NCBI GenBank assembly: GCA_935421135.1
Contig: OW285192.1
Location: 4,507,501 to 4,571,500 of the forward strand
DNA: 64,000 nucleotides
Direction of reading: 5' to 3'
DNA from: Bugulina stolonifera
Lineage: Eukaryota; Bryozoa; Gymnolaemata; Cheilostomatida; Bugulidae
The translations under genes and the position numbers were made by a program. The notes beneath the pieces were generated by a model, which ran no database searches, was not told the origin of the DNA, and saw only the letters and a program-made list of their open reading frames with translations. The stretch's first letter is position 1; every line of letters starts with the position of its first letter. Positions 1 through 15,000 of this stretch are shown piece after piece.

Positions 1-3000
1 TGCCACAGTATCGTAAAAAGAAAAAAGGAGACGAGGCAGATAAACCACTTCCTACACCCATGGAAGATGATGAAGGAGAACTCAAGCCTATAGAGAAGAA
101 TAGAGGCTTCAAACCAACAGCTGATCAGCTTGTCAAAGATGAACAGGTGTGTGACAAGTACTCGGTACACTCCTCCCATACATTTGACATGTTAGTGCAT
201 TATGTGTAATATGGTTTTATGCGTACATTCGAGTATGTTGGCCTTTTCTAGGTAACATTTCTGGAACCTCTTGCTGATAAATCGAAGAAGGCATCATCTT
301 CTACTTCCACTGGTAAAGACAGCCAACCAGGGAAGGAAGAGACGTCTAATTCTTGGCGATACGGTCCCGCTCAATACTGGTATGTAATGTCTACAGTATA
401 CATCATTAGAGGTGGAACGAGACTCGAGATTTCTCGAGTCTCGTATCGACTTGTCTTGTCTCGAAAGTCGTCTCGAGATGGAAGTTAGTATTCGAGACTG
501 GAAAACAAATAGCAGCTAATAATTTTTATTTATAATAAATTAATAATTATAATACAATTAATTGCTAATCAACAATAAATCTATCAAATAGAAAATTATT
601 ATTCAATTTATTTAGTAATACTACCTCCATGTACATTCTCAGCACTGATTTCCTAGTAACAGCATTGCAGCTAACCTTGAGCTACTAGTCGATCACTACA
701 AGTCATACAGAATTACTAACGACTGTCAATCACCACTCCCATAATGCAATGTTATGTCCTTACCAAAAGTTGTCTACTCGTGAGATTATTTCATTAAAGG
801 AAACATAACTCCATACTAATTTGTCAAATTGCATTATTACTTTAGTACCCATGTACATGTAATGTAATGTACATGGGATACATGTGCAATATATTTCACA
901 GCCTCCTGTTCACCTTTTATTGAAATGCATAATGATAAAATACAAAGTTTACAGAGTAGCAACTTGAAACTATTGGAGTTCTAACATGCAGATATATAAA
1001 ATTTGGCAAACTTTTTAGGAAAATTCCCTTGAATCCTAAAACCCAGTCTCGTCTTGAATTTTTTAGAAGTAGTGTCTCGAATCCAAAAATGCTGTCTCGT
1101 TCCACCTCTATACATCATTGGACCTGTCCTTATACTGACTGTATATTATATTTAGAATAATTATGCCTGGAATAGGTTGTATCAGTGAGTAGCTAGACTA
1201 GGTGCTTGTCAATATAGTCTATGTGTGCTCTTTGTTGTTGAAGGTATGATCTGTGTGGAGTTGATGAAGATGCCACGACCTATGACTATGGGTTTAAAAA
1301 GAAGTCGGACAATGAGAAACAGGTAGGTCAAGGCTGCATTGAGGTCAAGGCTGCAGGTAGGTCAAGGCTGCACTGAGGTCAAAGCTGCAGTGAGGTGCCT
1401 GACGGTGTGACTTCATGTGCTATTCAGTCTGTAGTAGTGGTTACTATGCCGTAAATGTATGTAAATGAATAGATGCATATGCTGTGTAGTGTGTTATGTT
1501 ACAATGTACATGTATATACATGTACATGTAGTAGCTGTAATGTTTAGAGGTATTCGTATGATTATATGTTGTAGTATGTGTTGTACTTCATAGAGTGTAA
1601 TAATGTTCCTGTTTGTACTAGAATGTGGGTACATTGTATATCTATGTATGATACAGAATACTGTAGAATATATATACAGGTAGAATGTATATACATTGTA
1701 TGTACATATAGAGTGACCATTACATTGTATGTACATGTAGAGTGACCAATACATTATATGTACATATAGAGTGACCAATACATTATATGTACATATAGAG
1801 TGACTGTACCACCTCTTGCCTGTATTACCTGTATTACTGTATCAGTATATACTATTATCTGTTTGCTTACATTGTAACCGTGGGGATATGATCTGTTAAG
1901 TGTATTGTGTAGGATACTATGACAGACCCTGTACCGTCAGCATCAGATACAGGGACACAGGCTGCGACAGCATCATCAGCGGCAGCATATCCCGAGGAAG
2001 CATACCTAATGGTGTGTCAGACTCAGTGGGAGGATGATATAGTTTGGTCATCGGAGGAGAGTAGGGCAGCAGTGCAGCAGTGTAAGTATAGTACAGTAAG
2101 TATATCAGTGTAAGTATAGTACAGTAAGTATATCAGTGTAAGTATAGTACAGTAAGTATATCAGTGTAAGTATAGTACAGTAAGTATATCAGTGTAAGTA
2201 TAGTACAGTAAGTATATCAGTGTGAGTATAGTACAGTAAGTATATCAGTGTAAGTATAGTACAGTAAGTATATCAGTGTAAGTATAGTACAGTAAGTATA
2301 TCAGTGTAAGTATAGTACAGTAAATATATCAGTGTAAGTATAGTACAGTAAGTATATCAGTGTAAGTATAGTACAGTAATATATCAGTGTAAGTATAGTA
2401 CAGTAAGTATATCAGTGTAAGTATAGTACAGTAAGTATATCAGTGTAAGTATAGTACAGTAAGTATATCAGTGTAAGTATAGTACAGTAAGTATATCAGT
2501 GTAAGTATAGTACAGTAAGTATATCAGTGTAAGTATATCATTATAAGTATACACAGCCATATAGTATATCAGTGTAAGTATATTAGTATATGGTATATGT
2601 GTATATTAGTATGTAATATCTGTGTAAGTATACCAATATATATCATTGTAAGTACATGTATATCATTGTAAGTACATGTATATCAGTGTAAGTACATGTA
2701 TATCAGTGTAAGTACATGTATATCATTGTAAGTACATGTATATCAGTGTATGTACATGTATATCAGTGTAAGTAGATATTGCATATTAACTGTTTACACA
2801 CCATTTGTTATAGAATAGTTCCATATAAGTATGAATTCAAACACACCATTTCCAGCGCATAGTATTTCGTCTTATAGAGATACCTTTGTTTATGACGTTC
2901 TCTATTAGCTAGTATACGTTATTCACAGATTCATCTGAACGTAGCCTTGAATCTTATTATTGCAGCGTTTAAATCAAAGGCTCATATTGCTGGCTGGTTG

Positions 3001-6000
3001 CCAACTCCTCAATGGCGCACAGTGCAGCAATATTGTGAAAAGAATAACACACCTTATGTATTTGATGGTGCAAGTAATAAGAGCTTCCAGAGTTTCTTCC
3101 CCATTGAAGTAAGTGTTAGACATTGTGTTATACGCTATACTGTATTACACATTGTATGTTATACGCTATACTGTATTACACATTGTATGTTATACGCTAT
3201 ACTGTATTACACATTGTATGTTATACGCTATACTGTATTACATTGTATGTTATACGCTATACTGTATTACACATTGTATGTTATACGCTATATTGTATTA
3301 CACATTGTATGTTGTATGCTATACTGTATTACACATTGTATGTTATATGCTATACTGTATTACACATTGTATGTTATACGCTATACTGTATTACACATTG
3401 TATGTTATACGCTATATTGTATTACACATTGTATGTTGTATGCTATACTGTATTACACATTGTATGTTATACGCTATATTGTATTACACATTGTATGTTG
3501 TATGCTATACTGTATTACACATTGTATGTTATACGCTATACTGTATTACACATTGTATGTTATACGCTATACTGTATTACACATTGTATGTTATACGCTA
3601 TACTGTATTACATTGTATGTTATACGTTATACTGTATTACACACTGTATGTTATACGCTATACTGTATTACACATTGTATGTTATACACTATACTGTATT
3701 ACACAATTTATCTCCAGAACGATGACTTGATCTACTCACCTTGGGAGAAGAGTATCATATGGGATCCTATGAACATGGATGAGATACCAGAACCCCGTGG
3801 GTTGACCCTTGACCTCAATGATGACAACATAGTTTATGAAATTCCAGAGGACAAGGTGAGAGCGCTCTACACTTACTTACTAGCCTTTGGTCTTGAATGT
3901 ACATCCTGCAGTATTTACTATTTTTCTCTGAAATGTTGGTAACATCCGGTTAGTAAACCAGTTAAACATTGGTAACATCCGGTTAGTAAACCAGTTAAAT
4001 GTTGGTAACATCCGGTTAGTAAACCAGTTAAATGTTGGTAACATCCGGTTAGTAAACCAGTTGAATGTTGGTAACATCCGGTTAGTAAACCAGTTAAATG
4101 TTGGTAACATCCGGTTAGTAAACCAGTTAAATGTTGGTAACATCCGGTTAGTAAACCAGTTAAATGTTGGTAACATCCGGTTAGTAAACCAGTTAAATGT
4201 TGGTAACATCCGGTTAGTAAACCAGTTAAATGTTGGTAACATCCGGTTAGTAAACCAGTTAAATGTTGGTAACATCCGGTTAGTAAACCAGTTAATGAGA
4301 TTCTTATAAGTGCCAACAGTTTTCCGTTTCTTTAATTTTTAGGTGATAGACTACAACATGTAGTTCAATGCTTATCCTAAATTTTGGTTACAGTGTCTTG
4401 TGTATATAATGCTATTGAGGTTGGAATACATACAGCTCGATCATCATCATGGAGGTGGAGTTGTCCACTCTGTGTAATTGGAAAACTCACAGAAAATATT
4501 ACTTTCTGTTTAGGAATCTGAGGAACCTGAAAAAGACACTCAAACGCAGACAACAACCAAGAAAGAACCCAGGAAGTCCCAACTGGCTTTGCAGAAGATT
4601 GGCATTGTTAAAGGTTACTGTCTGTTTGTGAATGAGCGTGTAGAAGGGACTGTTGTCTGTCTGTCTGACGGACTGACTGACTGGTTGCTTAACTGGTTGC
4701 TTAACTGACTCACTGACTAACTCATTGACTAACTCACTGACTACCTCACTAACTAACTCACTGACTGATGACTGACTCACTGATTAACCGATACTGGTTG
4801 AATATTTGTCCTTAATTTTGGTAACAAGGTCTTTCGTATATATGCTGTTGAGGTGGGAATACGAGTACTCACAACTCGATCTCCGTGGTAGAGACTGAAG
4901 ACTGATTGATTGAATGACTTACCTGACTGAATAATTTATTGACTCATTTGCCGATTCACTCATTGTGAGCCATTACTACTTTTATTTGTATATCTACGCT
5001 TCAGAGAAGGAAGAAGAAGATGATGATGACAAAGACACAAATGTTCGAAAGGATCCATTTAACATAAGTAATGATGAGTACTATAACCCTAAACTAGCCA
5101 CCGACAGTGTTCTCAGAACCAACGTTGGGGGAAACCTTATACAGCACTCTACTCCTGCTGTTGACCTCAAACAACCGTTCTTCCCGACTTTCCTCGGTCT
5201 GAATAAGTTGCGTCACTTCCACCGTCCCCCTCTCAAGAAGTATTCACACGGTCCAATGTCAGAGAGAGGTCCTATTGCAGTTCTAGGGCTACAGAAGCAG
5301 ATCAAGAGAAAGGGTGAGTCATGCATGTATATTGCCATTTGCGGAAGGTTTGCGGTTGGTGGAACTCTGTATAGTTTAGCTCTCAGTGCAAAGCTTTTTG
5401 GTGTTTTACATATCCATCATCTGTCTGTTTTTGTTTGTAGCTAAGCTAAGGGACCAGGAAAGGCAAGCTATGGGTGGGGGAGAGATTTTCTTTATGAGAA
5501 CCCCTCAAGACTTGACTGCTTGTGACGGGGACCTCATACTAGCAGAGTATTCAGAGGAATTCCCTCCTGTAATGATGCAGGTTGGCATGGCAACCAAGAT
5601 AAAGAACTACTACAAGAGGGTAAGTAATACTGTTAAGTGTGGATATATTGCCTTATGGTAAGTACTGACATTATCAGATTATATTGGTGTTTAGTTGTAA
5701 TTCCTCCTCTCTTTCTCCTGGTAACTGAGCTCTATTCTGTAGAAACCGGGTGGGGATAATAAGCCACCCACACTGCCTTATGGAGAATTAGCCTATGCTC
5801 ACCACTCTCCTTTCCTTGGAAACTTGAATCCAGGGCAGACGGTGCAAGCTTTTGAGAACAACATGTATAGAGCTCCAATATATCAGGTATGTGCTGTATA
5901 ACATGTACAGAGCTCCAATATATCAGGTATGTGCTGTATAACATGTACAGAGCTCCAATATATCAGGTATGTGCTGTATAACATGTACAGAGCTCCACTA

Positions 6001-9000
6001 TATCAGGTATGTCCGGTGTATTTTATACCTTTACGTAGAGTATAATCTATGTAATGTCTGCCATTATTCTACTTGTTGACGTACATTATTCTACTTACAA
6101 TATCTGCTGTAATATATTGCATGTATGCATATAGTACTTATTACATCATTTGCAGCATGTTGTACCTGAGACGGACTTTCTAGTAATAAGAAATAGACAG
6201 CACTACTATGTCAGAAAGGTATCGGATGTATTCTGTGTCGGCCAATTATGTCCACTAGCTGAGGTCCCTGGACCGAACTCGAAGCGGGCCAATATATTTA
6301 TTAGAGATTTCCTTCAAGCCTTCATTTACAGGTTTGTGTCCTGAAGTGGGGTGTGATATATGTATAGTTATGCTTAGGCCACACTGACGCGAATTTTCTT
6401 GCGAATAGCGAATTTTGGCCAAAGACAAATTCGCAAATCGCAAATTTTGTGCGAATTCACGCAAAATTAGCGATTTCACACTCGCTGATCTCAATCAGCT
6501 AATTCGCAACTCACTAATTTGTGATTGGCCAATTTTTACTTGTCACATTACTGTCACGTGTTCAGAGCCACGGATTTTCAATCAATCATGAGTTTAAATT
6601 ATTATATTAAAATATTTATTTTAACTGATGAATAAAATGACTACTTCCGTTTGCAAGAATTGTGTAAAACGAATGAAAGTAAGAATAAAATAATTATTTT
6701 ATTTTATTCTATTTTAATTATAATTTTATTTTACATTTTTCGGAGTTCTAGTTCTGCAGTGAATGAGAAACGTGACCGGGGATAATAATTTTTGATCCCT
6801 CATTGGGTGAAATCAATGCGAATTCGCTTATAGCTTTTGCAGTGTGGCACACTCGATTATAATTTGCGAATTCGCCTTTGGCCAAAATTCGCTATTCGCA
6901 AGAAAATTCGCGTCAGTGTGGCCTAAGCATTACTGAGAACAGAGGGGAGAGTAGGCAACTCTTTATCCTATGAACTGGTAGCCATTTTGTGCATCTTTTG
7001 TCTTCCTATCTGTATTTTATTATTGTAGCTTAGGGAGTTACTATCCCTTTACAGTATTTCATGGAATATTAATCGATTTAATTGATCCATGAACCCTTAA
7101 TGTATGACCGCTTTACTTTTGTAAACGCTGAAGTATATTTGAATTGGGACTCAGGCTAACATTGATGTGGCTTGTTCAAAGGAAGTCACTACATTAACTA
7201 CAGTGCTGTTCTCTTCTCCCTTACAGACTGTTTTGGGCTAGCAATGATGTGCCTCGTAGAATCAAAATGGAGGACATTAAGAGAGCGTTTCAGAGCCATT
7301 CAGAATCTAGTATCAGAAAGAGGCTGAAGTTATGCGCTGACTTTAAGAGGACCGGCATGGACAGGTGGGTACATGTGCTGTAAGCAGCATTATAATAGCG
7401 TAGAGCTGTGGGGTAGTACTGTACCGCATAGCGGAGGTCTGTTATATACATGTAAGCTATGCGACACAGACATATGCATGTCTTTGTATATATAATTTAG
7501 TAGCTACACCATCCTATATACCTCCAATATATCTGGTATGGTTCATATACAGTCATTTAGTATTATATTATACGCTACACACATGCAGGCCTACATATAC
7601 TATATAACGTAGAGTCACATGCTATCACTGAGAATAACCTTATAGCAGACTAACAGATCTAATGAGAGGTTTGAAGCCGAGGTAAAACTATTCCGTTTGT
7701 ATAGTTTGTGTTACCTTTATCAATAACAATAATATTCTCATTTTATTTACAGTTTATTTGCCATTCGGTTGTTTTGTCGGGTTTTTACGTTAAGTGTCAG
7801 CTACTAGCATTTGCCAAGTTGATCAAATGCAATTTCCAGGACTATACTTTATACTGCTACACATGTGGGGTCTTTAGGAATCCGAGTCTATGTTATGCAC
7901 ATATACATATATAATTAATGTTATAGACTATGCTCTTCTAACTTTTACAGCAATTGGTGGGTAATGAAGTCAGAGTTCCGTCTGCCCACACATGAGGAAA
8001 TTAGGGCTATGGTATCTCCTGAACAATGCTGCCAGTTTTATAGTCTCCAGGCAGCCGAACAGCGGCTCAAGGTAGCTATCTGGATGTACATGTATTCTAT
8101 AGTACTACCTATTCACTCTCTCACTCCTTAAAATCTATAATAATGTAGCATGTACTGCTATTCACTTGTTACCAGCTCTGCTGTGGTGTATACACATGTG
8201 TATTAGTACTCTACTAAGTACATGTACGTGTAGAATACTGTGAATATCAGGGTTGGTGGTATTGTTATGTAGGATGCGGGCTATGGAGAGAAGTCCCTCT
8301 TTGCTCCTGAACAGGATGAGGATGATGAGGCTAAGATAGAAGATGAGGTAATCATTGGTTTATTCTCTATCAATAGTGTTATTCTCTGTTGTACTAGTGC
8401 TGGCAAATACGTTTTTATGTGGTCAACACAGTTTAGTTTAAACTATTCATGCCACAAATACAGCTAAATACAATTTATAAGGTAATTTTATATGAACATT
8501 TCAAATTTGTCCCTAAAAATAAAAAAATACAACATGCAAAGACGTTTTTAGAGCAGTTTTTAAAATCATCCACTGTCCAATCAGAAGTGGATTATTCTGC
8601 AGGAGATGGCAATTAGAAACCTCTTTTCACATTTTCAATAATTAGTGTAAACCTGTGCATAAATAGAATATAAAAATTTATAATTACTGTTTTACGATAA
8701 GATAAACAATAGGCTTTATTATCTAATCACTGTGCACAATTTTGCTTCGGCTACGAGCGTTGTTATTGGACATGTAGAAGGAGGTTTCTACTGCGGGGTC
8801 GTGACAGGTTGTCACAGGTGGTCTATGTGCACAGTCAATGCAGCCTCTTTTATTCAGGCTCACAGTAATTGTTCTGAATGTCATGGAGTTGTGTTCTCCT
8901 ACTCGCACTGGATAGCATGACACAATTCGTTGCCATTCAGGGAATTCACTGTGTGCTTACAACCTTTATTTGTTTATATGAATTCATCTGCCACCTGTCA

Positions 9001-12000
9001 GCACCTGTCAGGTATATTTGACCTACGGCTCCATTTTCATCTCTCGTAACTGAGTTATACTCTTTGACTGCAGGTGAAGACGGCTCCATGGAACACCAGC
9101 CGTGCCTACATCCAGGCACTCAAAGGGAAGTGTTTGCTCTCTTTAACTGGAGACACGGACCCTACAGGTTGTGGTGAAGGATTTGCATATGTTAGAGTGC
9201 CAAATAAACCAATCACAAACAAGGTTAGTTAGAGTACTAAATAAGCCAATCAGAATCAAGGTTAGTTAGGGTAACAAATAAGCCAATCACAAACAAGGTT
9301 AGTTAGAGTACTAAATAAGCCAATCAGAAACAAGGTTAGTTAGGGTAACAAATAAGCCAATCACAAACAAAGTCAGTTAGAGTACCATAAACACGGTTAG
9401 TCGCCTTGTTTGCTTCACAGTATATGAGTCTTTTCTGGGTTTATGCATAATGCTAGTATTATTGTGGGAGCTTCAGCCTATTCTACCATATACTCGTATC
9501 TGTGATTTACCCATTGCATATTATAAAACTAGAATAATATATAACACCATATTATCTAAGTGTACAAATGTAAATTGGTATCATATTAATATAATACCAC
9601 ATTACATATAGATCATACTGGGTCTACACGCCTTTTGTATATTTTTATATGTATCATATTATAACGTGATGATAGACCTCCATGTACATGTATGTCATAT
9701 ACCTCAGGCCGACCAGAAGGGCGACACTCCCAAGAAGACTGTAACAGGTACAAATGCCGATTTGAGAAGACTCAATCTAGCAGATGCCAAAAAGATTCTT
9801 AGAGATAAAGGATTCCCAGAGGCTGAGGTAACATACTTAGTAATAATATTTAATAATGTAGTACTGGATTGTAATGTCGTATCCAATGGTGTATGCAGCA
9901 TTTGGCTGCTGCTTTATTATACGCTGTAGTTGTGCAACAGAAGAACCATGGCAGCAATTATGGGCTAGTTGTTTGAACACTCAATGCTTAGTATGTTTAT
10001 CTCTAGCCTACTGTTGCTATGGTATCACACTGTCGCTATGGTAACACGCTGTTGCTATGGTAACACACCTTAGTAATCAGCTGAACACCGTGATTGTAGA
10101 TAAAGAAGTTATCCAGGTGGGAGGTGATTGACTGTGTACGTACCATGTCTACTCGTGAAGCCAAGGCCGGCGAAGAGGGTGACATGACTAAGTTTGCCAG
10201 AGGTCAGTCCATTATGTTCCTGGAGCTCCAGGTTTCTGAAGAAGTAGGGTCCTTTTAATTCTTGCATCAAATCTACTTTACAGAGGTTGCAATTGACTTC
10301 TTTCTTATGCTATGAGTTATGACTGGGGTAATCAGTTTATGATGAAGTCTGTACCATATACTGTAGGTAACAGACAGAGTGTTGCTGAGCACCAGGAGAG
10401 ATACAGAGAGGAGTGCCAGAGGCTCTTTGACCTCCAGAACAAGATACTTGGTTCATCTGAGGTTCTCTCCACAGATGAGGAAGGGTCGGATTCTGGCAGT
10501 GAAGACTCGGACTATGATGAGATGGGAAAGAATATTGAGAGCATGTTGACCAATAAGAAGAGCAATAGTCAGGTAACAACCAATCAGAGGCAAGCTTATG
10601 TACCAGTGAAAGCCAGATGTACATGTACATCTAGTTGGAAACTAATAACCAGTACTTGGTAGTTAGTAGTCAGTAGTTAGTAGTCAGTAGTTAGTAGTCA
10701 GTAGCTAGCAGTTAGTAGTTAGTAGTTAGTAGCTAGTACTCAGTAGTTAGTAGTCAGTAGTTGGTAGTCAGTAGCTAGTAGTTAGTAGCTAGTAGTCAGT
10801 AGTTAGTAGTCAGTAGCTAGTAGTCAGTAGTTAGTAGTCAGTAGTTAGTAGTCAGTAGTTAGTAGTCAGTAGCTAGCAGTTAGTAGTTAGTAGTCAGTAG
10901 CTAGTAGTCAGTAGCTAGTACTCAGTAGTTAGTAGTCAGTAGTTAGTAGTCAGTAGCTAGTAGTCAGTAGTTAGTAGTCAGTAGCTAGTAGTCAGTAGTT
11001 AGTAGTTAGTAGTCAGTAGTTAGTAGTCAGTAGCTAGCAGTCAGTAGTTAGTAGTTAGTAGTCAGTAGCTAGCAGTCAGTAGCTAGTACTCAGTAGTTAG
11101 TCAGTAGTTAGTTGTCAGTAGTTAGCAGTTGGTATTCAGTAGTTAGTTGTCAGTAGTTAGCAGTTAGTAGCCAGTAGTTAGTTGTCAGTAGCTAGTAGTT
11201 ATTCGGTAGCTAGTAGTCAGTAGCTAGTAGTTAGTAGTCAGTAGCTAGTAGTTATTCGGTAGCTAGTAGTCAGTAGTTAGTAGTCAGTAGTTAGTTGTCA
11301 GTAGTTAGCAGTTAGTAGCCAGTAGTTAGTTGTCAGTAGCTAGTAGTTATTCGGTAGCTAGTAGTCAGTAGCTAGTAGTTAGTAGTCAGTAGCTAGTAGT
11401 TATTCGGTAGCTAGTAGTCAGTAGTTAGTAGTCAGTAGCTAGTAGTCAGTAGTTAGTAGCTAGTAGTCAGTAGTTAGTAGTCAGTATTCTTTAGCTGCTG
11501 CACATACATTTACATGTAGGTTACTAATTGTCATGTTCTCTTAGCTGTCGAAGGAGCGAGAAGAAGCCGAACTGAAGCAGCTACACAAGTCGTTCATGGA
11601 TCCCAAAGGTAAAGATAAACTCACCGAGTCCTCCTCTAGTCATGATCTCAACTTAGACGGTAAACCAGTAGCAAGGAAGCTGAAGATCACTAGGGTATTC
11701 TGTAATGATAATGGAGGTAAGTAATTGGTGACTACTCAACCCTCATACTATTCCGTATTATTCTTTGTCTCTTGTATTTCCTGCCCAATTGCTCAAGGAA
11801 TATTTTCAGATCGTTGAAAGATGTTCAATGAGATATAGTTTAGTATTCATTCATTCTTATAAATAAATAATTTCTTACCTTTGCATTGTTTGTTACCACA
11901 CAACAGTAAGTTGTACTAGAATATTTGAAGCTACATGTATAAATACATTATAATTATTTCAAGTATCCTAATAGGTTCAGTATCTCACCATACAGCACAG

Positions 12001-15000
12001 ATACGACAATTGATTTAAAAGCTCGCAGATTGTATTAATGGAAGCTGGTTGTTTTGACACAAGCCTACTGAATTATCTTAATTTTTCTATAACACTGATT
12101 GTAGAGAAGTTCTCGCGTAGTGAAATCGTCACTAAACCGATGGTCATTGAGGCGTACCTCAAGATACGACGCACAAAGACAGACGACTTTATGTAAGTTA
12201 TGGTGCATTAAAGGGGTTATGACATGTGGTTTATGTCTATTATTCAATGCAGCACCTCTTATTTGGGTTTGTTGCATTTATTTGTGCTACTATAAGCGGA
12301 GTTGTGTCCTCTTGCCCATGCTTGACTCATTAGCACTATTCAATGCTGCTTCAAACGCAACTTTGTTATGAAGACACAACTGCGTGCTTTATGCCTTATA
12401 AAGAAAATTGTTGAATTCAAGCTGTTTGCATAGAAAGAGTACAGTAGTAACCAAATTATTTCACAGTGTTTACTAATATAGCTGTAGGATAACTTGTGCA
12501 AGTTTTTGAATTTTTGTGGGCTTTCCTTTTGCTGGTAGGTCCGGTATTTCATCTGGCCACACTATTATTGCGTTCTTCTATATGCCTATACATTGTGTTG
12601 TTGCCTAGTTGTTCTAAATATAGCATGGAAGGCACAAGCAATAGGATAGCTACAGTACTAGAATAACAAAACATCTAGGCACTCAATATATTGTGCTACG
12701 AAATACATATGTAGCTGAGTGCGTCTTAATGCTACCTTAAAACACGCGGCATAACCCCTTTAAGTGAAATATCGTAGGTCTAAAATCTACTCGTGCTGTG
12801 CTATTTACCATTATATGTCTAGTGGTATTTATATTGAGTGGATGATGATGTACTGAAGTGAACCATTGGTGATTAGTCGCGTATCATGTGATGTGCTGCC
12901 ATATATGTAGGTGCAATTCTTGGTTGCTGTCAGTAATATTGTTTGATCTACTATTAACATATTATAACTGTGAATTTGCCAGCACGGCCTTCGCTAGTAT
13001 GGATGAGGTGCAGAAGGAGGAGATGAAGAGGGAGAGAAGAAGGATCCAAGAACAGTTGAGGAGAATTAAACGTAATGAAGAAAAGTTGACTCAGGTGTCT
13101 GGTCACGGGTCATCTGGTACACCACCCAAGAAGAAGAAGAAAGAGAATGCTAAGGATATAAAAGTGAGTATTTTTACTGGTCAATATATCTGATGCTATT
13201 ATTTTATAGGTCAATATGTCCCACGTTGTTATTTGATTGGTCAATATCCAATGCTGATATTTTCTCAGTCAGTACATCAGAAGGTTACACATACTCGTAC
13301 GGTATCATTTCTATTCATTAGGAGTTCAGCAGGCTTATTGTTTTCTGCTGCTCATGTTGTACTCTCCATGTTGATCTCTGAAACCAAAGAAATTTATTTT
13401 ATGAGCAGTTACTCCTTCAACAAGTCGGCTTTTAGACTGCAGTTTGATTGAATAATTGATTTGAATTAAGTTCTATGTAAATTGTTGTCCAAATTTAGAA
13501 AAAAGTTTATTTCAACTTGAAAAAGTCACTAATGGTTGATTCACTCTATACCACATTAGGGTAGATGGTGTAGTGGTCACTGACCATGCACTCTTGTTGT
13601 GAAAGGTGAGCTCTTCCACTCAGAGCCCATCTCCTGTCGCTCATATAAGCTTCGGCTTCTGAAGTTCATGAAATAGGATGGCTAAGTGTCTCGACAGTAA
13701 CCAAAAACAAACAAAATCAAAATATCTGTAGTGATTAGGAAACTGATTATAGTGTAAGTATACGTTAGTGTAATATACAATGTTTTAGTTGAAGTGTGGA
13801 GCCTGTCAACAAGTGGGTCACATGAGGACTAATAAAGAGTGTCCTCTCTGGTCTGGGAAACTTGGTGCTGCGGCAGGAAGTGGTACAGGAAGTAATCTGC
13901 CTTCCGTAAGTGTTGCTCTTACCATGGAGGAGGAAGAAGATGCAGAGAAAGAGGTGATGCCAACAGACGAGAATCTCGTACATGTCGAAGGTAAGTGGCT
14001 TGAATATCACCAAGTGGTTCTATACATTACCAGCGGTTAAAGTGGTTCTATACATTACCAGGTGTTGAAGTGGTTCTATAGATCACCATGTATTGAAGTG
14101 GTTCTATATATCATCAGGTACAAAAGTGGTTCTATACATCACCAGGTGTTAAAGTGGTTCTATACATCAACAGGTGTTGAAGTGGTTCTATATATCATCA
14201 GGTACAAAAGTGGTTCTATACACCACCAGGTGTTAAAGTGGTTCTATACATCACCAGGTATTAAAGTGGTTCTATACATCACCAGGTACGAAAGTGGTTC
14301 TATACATCACCAGGTACTAAAGTGGTTCTATACATCATCAGGTAATAAAGTGGTTTTATATTATACCACCAGGTACTAAAGTGGTTCTATCTAAACAATT
14401 ACTGGAGCACGCCGACAAGGTCAAGAAGCAAACGCTGACACTAAAGTTTCCAAAGAAGCTTCCTAAGAAGGAGAAGGAGTCTAAACGGAATCAGAAGAAC
14501 AAACGTAAAGCTTCCAACACGCCTCACTGTGACTACCTTACTGTGAGTACCTTACTGTGACTACCGTACTGTGACTACCTTGCTGTGAGTACCTCACTGT
14601 GACTACATCACTGTGACTGCCTTACTGCGACTACTTTACTGCGACTACCTTGCTCTGAGTACCTTACTGTGAGTGCATCACTGTGACTACCTTACTGCGA
14701 CTACTTTACTGCGACTACCTTGCTCTGAGTACCTTACTGTGAGTGCATCACTGTGACTACCTTACTGCTACTACCTTACTGCTACTACCTTACTGCTACT
14801 ACCTTACTGCTACTACCTTACTGTGACTACATTACTGTGACTGCCTTACTGCGACTACCTTGCTATGAGTATATAGTGTTTTCATAGTTGCACACACCGC
14901 ACTTAGGGTGCTACAAACATTGAGACCGAATATGATGTATCTTATCAATGTGGGGTACTGTGTACAATGATATCTCTGGTTTATAGAGACCTAATAAGGT

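Noticed and set aside
2947..3942. 331-codon open frame across exons 5-6
   Set aside because: It runs through intron 5 because the 31-bp satellite lacks stops. Real exons 2966-3108 and 3718-3855 lie within it and join by splicing.
3880..4316. Repetitive reading frames on both strands
   Set aside because: Products of the 33-bp minisatellite with a period of 11 codons.
10655..11490. CRISPR-like periodic array
   Set aside because: Units are contiguous with no unique spacers, and the DNA is eukaryotic.
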